A DNA stretch of 64,000 nucleotides, taken from assembly GCF_014851395.1 (NCBI RefSeq), contig NW_024040374.1, positions 24,694,772 to 24,758,771 of the forward strand. Reading direction: 5' to 3'. Position 1 is the first letter of the stretch. Every line of letters begins with the position of its first letter. The notes below the pieces were generated by a model. The model saw only the letters and a program-made list of their open reading frames with translations, did not search any database and had not been told where the DNA came from. The translations under genes were made by a program, and so were the position numbers. The stretch comes from Micropterus salmoides. Lineage: Eukaryota; Chordata; Actinopteri; Centrarchiformes; Centrarchidae. Positions 53,771 to 64,000 of the stretch are shown here, one piece after another.

Positions 53771-56700
53771 CTCCTGAGCTAAAGTTCTCTGTTTGTTTGT
53801 CCCACCTCCTCAACCTGCACATGCAAACTTTCTCACTCTTTATGCTTGTCACCTGACTTTGACAGCAGGTGAGTCCATAAATGAAACTACAGGTGTTCCT
53901 ACAAGGTGATATTTTTAAGCAGAGAGTCACTGACCAAGCAGCAGTATTAGATGACATGTGGCAACAAAATCTTGTTTGTATGAGATGTTGTCAATCAAAA
54001 GCATTTATAGCTGATCCAAATAGCCAAGTTTTCCACTCCCATAGTAAGTTGGCTCCTTTGGGGTTTTTTAACTGCAATTCTTATAAGTTTTAGAAATCTA
54101 GGCCAAGAGCTATTTTTAAGACTTTTGGGGCAAGCCCATGCCATGTCACAAATCTTAAAAGTTACACTGTCTTTTAGATGTCTTTTATGTCTCTAAAAGC
54201 TGACAATATAACCAAACACTCTAATTCAAGTCAAGTCTTCATTTTTATTCCTCTCACAGGCTGTAGGATCCATATCAGAACTCACTGTATGACAGTAAAA
54301 GTGGAAAGAAATATTTTGCAGGTTCAAGATAGTGAAGCTGGGAAAATGAAATTAATCACCATTGAGCCGTGTCTTCATGCCCCACCAGCACTGAGACCAA
54401 ACAGTTTCCATCTCTCTCAGACAGACAGAGAGAGAGAGCTTTCTGATTTCTGTCTGAGGGCCTCCAAGAAGATAGTAAGCGTAGTGGGTCACACCATGGT
54501 CACCTGTCATATCCCTCAGCACTTACCTCCTTGCAGTGTAACTGCACTAAGTACAGTAGTGTAAAGTGTGTGTCCCAGAGACATGTCTAACCGTGTGAGT
54601 TCAATCTAAGGTAAGAAAATAAATTGTTGAGCCAACGTCATGCTGGCTGTCATGCAGTTCACATGTTCCGTGTCGTGACCATAGGTCCTGACAGAGGACA
54701 CAGAGGTGGGTGGTCACTGTGTGGGTGTGTGGCTTGCCCCCATGTTTACTACCAGGAACATAACTCTACTGGGGATAAACTACAATGTCTCTCTGGCTCC
54801 AGCCACTGTGACTCAGAGAATTCAAACCACATTCCAGCTGATTTACTGCTGCTCAATATCAGTGTGTCAGTGTGTATATACAATATTTCTGCAAATGTGT
54901 GCGAGTGGGTGCATCTGTATACTACGGCAGTACATTATGTACTTATCTTAATGTTGTTGACTTTGCTATTGTTCTACAAGATTCCTCTGCAGCCACAAAT
55001 CACTTGAATCACTATTGTTTCTTGCAATTTTCAGTGGAATGTCCGTTACAGATGTCCCAGATCATTCACGCCTTGCTTTCTGTGCTATGGATCGTTCCCA
55101 ACGCAGATGCTGGTTCTCTGTTTGTCTCTTGATCAGGGAGGCCCAAGGCTCCTTGAGTCTTTGGGTAATGTTCCTGCACCCCAGAGCAGAGACCATATGG
55201 AGAGTACTTGATATGGTCATATCAGTGTCCAACTCATGGTCTCCAAACCATGGCTTGCACATATCTGTGAATGGTGTTAGGTGATTTGGACAATTTTGAC
55301 AAGGACACTTCAAGTTGAAGAAAATGATTTACCTTGGAGGGCTTTTAGAGTCTTTTGTGGTTCAGCACTCATGTTTGTCTTCCACCAAAATAATTTTTAC
55401 AACAAGAAAAAGCTTCTTCGAATGTCTTGACATGCTGCTGACCGCCACCTCAGAGCATAAACAAGCTTGTGTTTGTTCAGCCAAAACATCCCGAATCCTC
55501 TGGGAGGACTGGCATGCTTCAACACATGTGTGTTGGTTATCTGTGTGTATATGTGTGTGTGTATGTGAGTACATGTGCTGTCCTGCTTTCTGTTTTTGTG
55601 GTGTCTTTTTGCTGGGTCCAAAGGGGGTTTTCCTAGAAGTGCAGACCTCCCTAAAGGAGTCAAAGATCGAGTCCTGGGAGAGAACTAGGGAGGTGAAAGA
55701 GGGACAGAGAGGGGTTCTGAGAGGAAGACGGAGATTAAATAAACAGAGGTGATGATAGTTGCCCGTCATAACCGCCCGTCCAATCTCTCAGGTGTATGGG
55801 GGCCGCATTTTGGTGAACAACAAGACATGCAGCTGATAGTGGAGAGTGCTAATGGACGGGTTTGAAGTGATGGTGTGTAAGTGAAGGAGAAGATTGGGAG
55901 GGGAGTGATTTGTGTGTGAGTGGTTGATTAAAGTTAACAATGCGAAGTGTAGCTGAAAATGATGTGCAGTTTGACAAAATGGCAGCAGATATGCACGCTA
56001 CAGGACTGTCTCTCCGTGGGACCTCATCCCACAAACAGCTTGCAGAGATTATTCACACAGCCTCAGACGCCTTGTGATGAATTGTTTTGCAGACAAGAAT
56101 TCTGCATACTTTTCCTCACAGCAGCGTGCCCTGTAAATCTGTATGGCGAATTTGATTAGTCAACCTGGACCTCCTGAAAGACTGCTTCTGGAAAAGTCCA
56201 AAGGGAGAGAACAGAGGGGGCACTTGTAATATTTCTCTTTTATAGCCATAAACTCTTAACCAGGCTGTCACCACAGATAATACACAGCCCAAACACAGAA
56301 CTGACTTCACCTCCCCTTCTAGAAGTAGGCATACCTTTCTGTAGGTTATCTGTTGCTCACCATAGTTAAATTTTTATTGACCAAACATTTAGAACAATAA
56401 CTTGTAAAAGACATTTTTTTGAGACATGAAACGTCACATGTAAATGACGCCTCAGTGTGGCCCATGGTGATTACAAAGTAAGAGACCTTGTGCCAACTGG
56501 GAATGCAATGCTAAAGCTATGCTATAGTGAGTCAACAGTACAAGAAAGAAAATGCTAAATCTTCTAACAATAACACAGTGGTGTATTTACCCTGTTAAAA
56601 ATATACAATAACTTTAACATAACACCACAGTGTAGTTGTGTTGACTAACATAATTTTTTCCACTTTTTCTTTCCACAATCACATAATTACACATACAAGT

Positions 56701-57309
56701 AGGTCTATCTGTGGGTCCACAGTACTACAGGTAGGTAGGTAGGTAGATTTATTTTGTCACAATATAACTGGTTATAGAGTGACGCCTGCTACATGATACG
56801 ACCTCGAAACTGTTGCATTGTGGTTAGCCTTAGGTACCAAAACTACTTGGTTAGGTATGTCGTGAAGTGAAGTGGGTCTATTGTGTAGGGGTTAGGTTAG
56901 GAACAAATTCTGAAACAGTTTTGGTCAAATCTAACAACGTGGCAATGTGGTGCAGCATCACATCAAATCTGATGATTTTCTCAACAAGAGCAAATGAAAT
57001 ACACGGTGCAAAAATTTGTTTCCGTTAAGTTGTTCAGGAACTACTCATTCATGACGAGTAGTCGTTCCTCACTCGTTCTTTAGCGTCTACTCACATTTTC
57101 TGCACTGTATTTTAAAGTATTATCCATTTGTTATGTAGCACTAAAGACTAAGTACATCTGAGGCTGATGGGAATCTCTTTAGATTATATTATAAAACTAA
57201 GAGTTGAACAAATTTAACTTTAGACCCAGTGGTGGCGTAAGATTAAAAGTCAGAGAAAGTTATTAGAATTCATCTGCACAACATGGATTCATGTTACCTT
57301 TTTTCATAG

Positions 57310-57420
57310 CAACTCATCCAAAAGTTGTTCAGATATTTAAATCTGGAACAAAGTGGTGGACCAACTGACCAACAGGCCAGTTTTGCCCTCCTTAGAGCCA
57401 TGCTTTGAGCCATAATGTCA
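57310..57420 (-). repeat. Dispersed repeat, short fragment
   Basis: GTTGTTCAGATATTTAAATC, CAAAGTGGTGGACCAACTG and TTAGAGCCATGCTTTGAGCC match the terminal part of the family at 31960-32410. Confidence 0.45.
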
Positions 57421-60400
57421 ATAATTTACAATTCTTATAACTAAGAGTGTCACCACAGATGATTAAGTAAAGACATATGGCATTATCTTTACACTGTGCA
57501 CAAAATAATCATCAATGATCATTGTGTTTAGGCTGTATTAGCAAATTTTACCAAAAACAGTTATTTTGGGGTTAGCATATTTCTCATTTCCCCATCATCT
57601 GGAAATCGGTTTTAGGCCTTCATTACTACGGTTAATTCTCTTTTATCTAGTTAGTTGTTACCTTATCTTTCACCCTCCAGTGACCACCGCCATTTTGCTG
57701 TTTTATATGGACGGATCTTTACCACAGTCTACATTAACGTAATATTTGAGAAATCGCAAAGGACAAAAATGATTGCATTGGGAATGACCCACTTGGTGCC
57801 AATGACCCTTGATTTCACAACTTCAGTTATTTGGCAAATAATGTGGAGTTTGAAGCAGGAAAATGGACATTTGCCTGAGTCCACTCCTATAAAAGTAATA
57901 TGTTAGACTGAATCCGATTTTAAATGAGGTGCCCTCGGTCGGTTTTTTGTTCCTTTTGGGAACACTGACAAGAGGTAACTGCAATCAGCTGTTGAATATA
58001 AAACCAATGTACCATGGCCTCATGCACATGTGTGTGTCTTTGTGTTGTTCAAATCAAGAGCAGAGATGTGTTACACACTTTTGGCCGAGAGCAATATATT
58101 TTTTCAATTGTGTCGGGAAGTCTTTAATTCAAACCAGGAACTGAAACAAAACACATCCACTTACACGCGCGCACACACATTTGGAAACTTGCAACTAACT
58201 TTATAGCAACACATTCTTGTCAAAAAGTACAAAATGCATAAAGAGGGGAACAGCACAACACTCTCACATTTATCAATGACTCATCCTGCATGATTCACAG
58301 TTCACCATTTATCAATCACACGCTATTGTTTAATGTACATGGAATCATTCACCTCAGGAGAAGCTGCTGAAACAAAAAGAACAAATGAAGGCTGTGCTTC
58401 GTATGCTGGTAAAGTCTGCTGGAGTGAAATCCTCTCTGCAGGGGTTAAGGAAGAAGGGGAATGGATGAGACTTTATGGGGGACAGAGGCCTCTTGGATGG
58501 TTCGATAGTAACACATTATCTTCCCCATGAAATATATCCCGCTGAATATTTGACATTTGTTTCTTATCTTTTTGCCAATGCTGCCCTCAACTTGTAACCA
58601 AACACCTCATCTCTCTGTTGGATGTTCCCTGTGCACGTTAGAAAAATCTGTTCTAAACCTCCCAATAATGCACGCTCTCACACACATGCAAACACGCACA
58701 CTATAACAACACACACAGATATTGTCTTTCTTTTTTTTTTTACATCTATAAAGCTCCTGCTTTGTGTCTAAATGAATTAATAGGTGAATTCTGTCTTTTT
58801 CAAGCTCACATCGGATTACATCACACACCATAATGACACGTGTGTTAATATGTTAATGTTTTACACAGAAAAATAATAATAATAAAAGCTAACTATATAC
58901 AACACATTTTTTTGACCATTTATTGCTCAGATGCTCCATTTCAGCATCCTTCAAAAATATAAAGGACATAAAAACAGCACTTAAATAATAATTTAATAAT
59001 TAATATAACTGACAAATCTGATCCTGTTCTTCAGTACCAACACAATGTCCTGTTTCCCGATGGAGCTGCATCTCAGTTGCAAGTTCCTTTTGGGGAGATT
59101 AAATTTCACATAATCAGCACGAAATTTGCTTTTGATTAAACTAAGTGTTGGCTCATTCCAAATTTCGGGAACCCGTTTCTTTGAAGTCGAAATAAAATTT
59201 AAGCAAGGGAATATGATCTAAAAATGATACTGCAGCTATTTTTTTTTTTTTTTACTAATTTCTGAAAGTGGATTTGGACAGTTATGCAGAAACAATGGAT
59301 GGGTTGGCGAGTTGTTCCCCTACCGTAGTTAGTTAGCTAACTAGCTAGTTAGCTTCCACTCGCAGTGTGATATTGGTCCGTGTCATCAGCAGCTCTCATG
59401 CACTCAGTGTGTTTGTTCCGCATTATTACAGGGTTTTGCTAGCGTTAGCTGTCTCACTGCTGAGAATGACATATGATACTGTCTGATGATAGATTAATAT
59501 TAAGATAATGCTGGGTACGCCACAGGGTGTGCAAGGTGTGAATACAACAGAGCAAAATCTTTAAAAAAAGTTACTATATGAATATTTAAAAAAATTACAT
59601 GCTAGAATGTGATATTTTAACTTGTATTTCATCTCATTGTAATCCAGAGTTATTATTTTAAGTTATATTATAGTAATATTATACAGGGATTAAAATGAGA
59701 AACGGTGTGTTCTGATTTTCAATGATTCAGAAGGTATAATCCTTGAAATGGCTATACATGAACAATATTACTGATATTATTGAGTGACTAGGGAAGAGGA
59801 CCCACAAACAAAGCTCATCTCCTCTTCTCCCTGGACATGACCTCCTGTCACAGCTATAGTTGGAACAAGTTACTTTCACCAAACAAGCTTGTACAATGAA
59901 CTTGACGTAAGGTCAAAATCCTTGAAAATGAAAAACATTTAGAATCAAATTGGAGTTTAGGGTTTTTCTACTCTACAGGGATGAACGCAGGACATGGAGA
60001 TGGAGGGCGGAGGTTTCAGGTAAAATGTAAAGAAAGAGGAAGACTTGGGTCAGCAATGGGCTGGGGATAACAAAGAATAGAGGCCGGAGGATGGATGAGG
60101 TGCAGAGACAGAAAGCAGAGATCCGTGAGCGTTGTGGGCCTGGTGCCAGGTCGATATAAAGGTAAAGTACCGAGCAGTGGGAGTTGCATAGGTTACTGAG
60201 CCCAGAGAGGCCCGGCATGTATCTCAGTCAGAGGCCCTGGAGCCAGACATGTTGTAGGATCCCTCTCTGAAACATATGGGGGCAATCTTTACAGATTGTT
60301 GTGGTACCAAGGGAAAAAATGGAAGTCAAAAGACATGAAGTAGAAGAAGAAGGAGGTTTAGGGGTAAAAGGATATGGGGGGTAAACTGAGAGGGAAAGGG

Positions 60401-61441
60401 GGTAGTAGGTAAATCACTTCCAAGAACCAGAGTCTGTTTTCCATCCAAGTGGATGTTGCGACTTTAAGATGAGCTTTATAAAATATTTTTGCCACGTAAA
60501 TCATCCGAAGCGAAAATCCCCCATGCGAGTGTCACAATTGCTGCTCTTTTTTGGGTTAGCAAACTCATGCTTTTTATTACATTTTCAAATGAAACTATAC
60601 ACTTGAGCAGCTCTGCTATATGAATAACAACATTAGCACCATTGCAGGTTTCTTGACATTGTATAAGTTGCTGTGGTGAAGGTCTCTTTCTCCTAGACGT
60701 GGATTCAGCTGGAACCCTTCCACTCAACACACCCAGCGCTGCTTGGCTCTCACACACGAAAACAGTTGTCAAGCTGTCACATTAGCAAGCACACAGCATA
60801 GTTTAGCCCACATTAATTAGGTGATGTAATGTACAACATAGGAATCTCGAGTCTAGAACCATTAAGCTGCACTTAAAGTATTCAGAATATATTATTTGAC
60901 GCCATTCATCTTCCTCCATTTGCCTCTGCTTTGTGGTCAAAGGTCGTATGGTTCCTCCTGAAGGTGAGGTTAAAAAATCAACGTGGGCCAATTATCCAAT
61001 GATTTACAACTTCCATTTAATCAGTAAATAGGATAAAAGCAGATAGAGGCGATTGGTCTAGACACCATCTTTATATGTGAAATAACACTGTGAAATAATA
61101 TGACGTAGTGCTGTTACATGCAGTTATGTAGGTCTTATGTGATGTTTTCTAACTTAACTGGAATCCATTTAGCTTTTATCCACAGAGTGAAATTCTCATA
61201 TATTTTATAGCAGAATTATGTAGACTGATGTTGTAAGAACCCTCTCACAGGGTTGTAAAAAAAAAAAAAAAACATGAATCAAAATCCTGTTCTGGGTTCT
61301 GTCTGTCTGTGTATGTTCCCTGTGAGCTGCAACAACATGGAGATCAAAGACCAACACTCCTGGGAGTGGGATTTGTTGCTGTGCTGTGGTTTGACTGCTT
61401 GGTTTGATGTTGGAGAGTCAACAGCCAGGTAGGGAGCCAAA

Positions 61442-61442
<1 letters not shown>

Positions 61443-61497
<55 letters not shown>
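61443..61497. repeat. (TG)27 microsatellite
   Basis: The longest perfect dinucleotide tract in the window, in the downstream gene-free block. Confidence 0.96.
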
Positions 61498-61499
<2 letters not shown>

Positions 61500-61929
61500 T
61501 GTGCTGTGCTGTGAGGTGGAGAGGGAGAGAAGATTCTGTGTAACAAACTTAAGATGACGCGAGTTCACAAGTTCACTTTATGTTGAAAAATCACTGTTGG
61601 CTTTTCAGATATGCTGAGAGTGTCCAACATTAGGCTAATGCAGCTGGGTTCAGGAACAGGCTACACTGCTCGGAACAACGTAAACACCACGAAACATTCA
61701 GACCAGCACCATAAACTTACAATTAAAGCCCAACTGCTTTTAGATTAGCCAGTGCGCTGATATTTTATTTCATTACTTTTTGACTTGAAAAGTATTAGTA
61801 AATGAAGGATTTAACATATAATTAAAAGGTCAGTGATGTCCAACTATTTAAACCACCTATAATCAATATTTTCTTATTATTAATGGATCACTTGATTACT
61901 TGGTGTTGCTTGTAATGAACCTACAGAGA

Positions 61930-62340
61930 ATTATCATCCAACTCTGCAATTCCTCTCAGCTCCACTGTGCACTAAAGCACCATCGTTTCAGTTTAGCAGG
62001 ACTGCAAATTTATCGTTTTGATTCACTGTCACTGCTCTCATAGTGTTGTTTTTAGCAAGCAGCTGTTTTCATACATACAAAATTCTGATAAACCCTCTGT
62101 ACACTAACTGCCCAGCACTAAATAGCAGAAAGACACAGCTGGTGACCATAGTGGAGCATTTAGCAGCTAAAGAGGCAAATAATTCCTTTACGAGTTGGTG
62201 GAGACTGAAAACAGAGATACAAGAAGAGTGCATTTTGGACCTACATAATGGTCAAATGGATGACTCCAAATGAATAACAAAGTTGATCTGTATCTGGTGA
62301 ATGTTTAAATAAGCTAAAGTTTGAACAAACACCACATCGA
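61930..62340 (+). repeat. Dispersed repeat with GTGGAGCATTTA core, copy 2
   Basis: ATAGTGGAGCATTTAGCAGC, TAAAGAGGCAAAT and GAGTTGGTGGAGACTGAAAA, then TCTGTATCTGGTGAATGT, match copy 1 at 50940-51110. The upstream part (from TTATCATCCAACTCTGCAAT) seems to belong to the same element. Confidence 0.5.
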
Positions 62341-63109
62341 ATTAAAAGGTTATATTCTTAGGTTGAGAAGTAGCCTATGCTTTTTAGCAGTGCCTTCTTT
62401 TTTTCTGGTTGGCTGGTAGTGGGCAGGGCTTCTTTAATTTAGCTTAATTAGCTTAACTTTAGCTTAATTAACCCGGTGGCCCAGGTGTGATAAGGCTTCC
62501 GGGAAGCAGCATTCAGGGGTCATTCTGGCGCTGTGACTGTCATAAGAGTGAGAGACCCAACACCAGAGCAAATTTTGGCTTTAGCCTTGAGAACAGAAAG
62601 CATACTACCTCCAGCTTTATTTCCTTTTGGACCAACTGCTGCCGCTGCCGCAAGTGCCCAAAAATGTCTTAGTTATTAGAATTTTTTTTTGGATTTTCTT
62701 AACAAACACTACTTATTTTAATGTTACTTACAGTTACAGTTATTATAGTTCTGATTTCTCTAGTTCTGATTAAGTGATTAACTGTTTTTCTCATCTCAAC
62801 TTATTTTGTGTGTTTATACTTATAAGTGATAGTAATTTAATTTCCTGTTAGTGTTCCTGTCCAGTGTTATCATTTATTAATTACTATCAAATACCAATAT
62901 CATTATATTCAGTATTGGTCGGGCTTTTCTTTCCATGGCAGCACTGATTGGATTAAACCAGCTGGGCTTTCCTCAGCATGGAAGTCATCTTTCTAGGTCA
63001 GCTGAAAATAATAACAACGATGAATAGTGACCCTGACATACAAAATGTTGCACAACAGCTGAATCTTTTATTATGAATGCTAAAGTGGAGACCAGCGTAG
63101 TTGTTTACG

Positions 63110-63110
<1 letters not shown>

Positions 63111-63148
<38 letters not shown>
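63111..63148. repeat. (CA)19 microsatellite
   Basis: Perfect CA tract near the right end of the window. Confidence 0.95.
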
Positions 63149-63149
<1 letters not shown>

Positions 63150-64000
63150 CAATAGCAGAGATCCACCTCCTTTATCCACCTCTGAGCCCCTGTGTAATCG
63201 GGCCTCCCAGGCAGAGGCTTTCCGGACAAGAGGAAGACCAACGCTGGTTGGAGAACCGGGATCAGAAAGAAGCTTCCAAGAGACGTCCTAAGGGCTCAGG
63301 ACTGGGGGTCCTCGGTGGGGGTGTACACCTGTACATGTGTCATAGGCAAACAACTGCTGCCCCTGAGTTATAGAGTGATTTCTGGATGAACCAAAGGAGG
63401 AAATTGCATTCAGAATATAGCAAGTTTTTTAAGTATGTGTGTGTGTGTGTGTCATACTGGCCTCAGTCACTTTCTCTTTTTCCTCTCTTGTTTTCCTCAC
63501 AGTCCTGACACACTCAATAGTCCAGGCAGCAGGGTCTCCTCCAAAGCCCTGACTCCATCCAATAGGAATGTGTGAGCTGGATGCTCCGACAGACGCATAC
63601 ACAAAGGCACGCGCAAAGTGCACATGCAATCACACAAACATGAATGGATAAGGGCAAATACATGTACACACATTCACACAGCTGTCTCTGGAGGTAGGAT
63701 ATCTGGCAGCAGCAGGTGGTTTCAAAGTACTTACTGGAAACACAGTCGTTCCCTCACCAAGGCCACATCGCTGACAAACTTGTGTCAATCTGTGAAAATT
63801 AGATTACAGTATAAGGCTCTCCAATAAGCAGCTGCAATAGACCTGGTTTAACCTCTCAAATGTAACCTTTGGGGACTCGATTTACCCTCAGATTCACACA
63901 AAATCTCCAGTTCACTAAACCTGCCCTGCGCTGAGTCTTTTAATGTGTGTATCCTATGATAGACAGGATGTACACATCCTGTCACCTACCACAGGCTGGT

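Larger units (their letters stand above)
48641..61442. other. Gene-free block, fourth part
   Basis: GA tracts, the repeat at 50700-51120, the remnant at 53500-53770 and a short GGTA tract near 56731-56747 are all I can name. AT-rich sequence dominates 56350-59700. No coding exon supported. Confidence 0.55.
61498..64000. other. Gene-free block, right end
   Basis: Beyond the TG tract come the repeat copy at 61930-62340, a GCTTAATTA-rich stretch at 62436-62471 and the CA tract at 63111-63148. No neighbouring gene begins before the window ends. Confidence 0.55.

Noticed and set aside
55015..55313. Possible exon-like frames on both strands
   Set aside because: A pyrimidine-AG precedes the plus-strand frame, but neither translation resembles a known protein and no partner exon was found.

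Overview
The window looks like nuclear DNA of a bony fish, probably a spiny-rayed (percomorph) teleost. It is AT-leaning and full of (CA)n/(GT)n microsatellites. It has small vertebrate-type exons with GT-AG introns, tRNA-derived SINEs and dispersed repeats of kinds I know from teleost genomes. No prokaryotic or organellar features were seen. The species cannot be named from the sequence.

The one protein-coding gene I can support is plpp3 (phospholipid phosphatase 3, formerly ppap2b/LPP3) on the + strand. The first 9.6 kb is the 3' part of a long first intron; exon 1, with the start codon, lies upstream of the window. Next come two alternative versions of exon 2 (9627-9781 and 10196-10353), exon 3 (12832-12924), exon 4 (13955-14142), exon 5 (14243-14300), exon 6 (17777-17953) and terminal exon 7 (22872-23000, stop 22998-23000). 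A 3'UTR of about 2.1 kb ends at a poly(A) signal at 25063-25068. Together the exons encode all three catalytic motifs of the lipid phosphate phosphatase family and the PLPP3-type C-terminus.

The main point of interest is the exon 2 pair. Both copies have the same phases (1 in, 0 out) and the same donor sequence. One (2b) matches the known PLPP3 exon. The other (2a) resembles the alternative exon known from the paralog PLPP1. Including both, or neither, brings an early stop codon, so the gene is built for a mutually exclusive choice that would swap the first extracellular loop and the adjoining membrane segments. Other protein-level oddities are the loss of the RGD integrin motif and of the di-tyrosine sorting motif known from human PLPP3, and an extra N-glycosylation sequon.

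From about 25.1 kb to the end (39 kb) I find no convincing exon on either strand. The block resembles a gene desert and holds repeats: three minus-strand tRNA-type SINEs, a hAT-like MITE, a DNA element nested in an older repeat, a GC-rich solo-LTR-like segment with a G-quadruplex motif, fold-back repeats and several microsatellites. The rest is unique-looking DNA that may include regulatory elements, which the sequence alone cannot prove.
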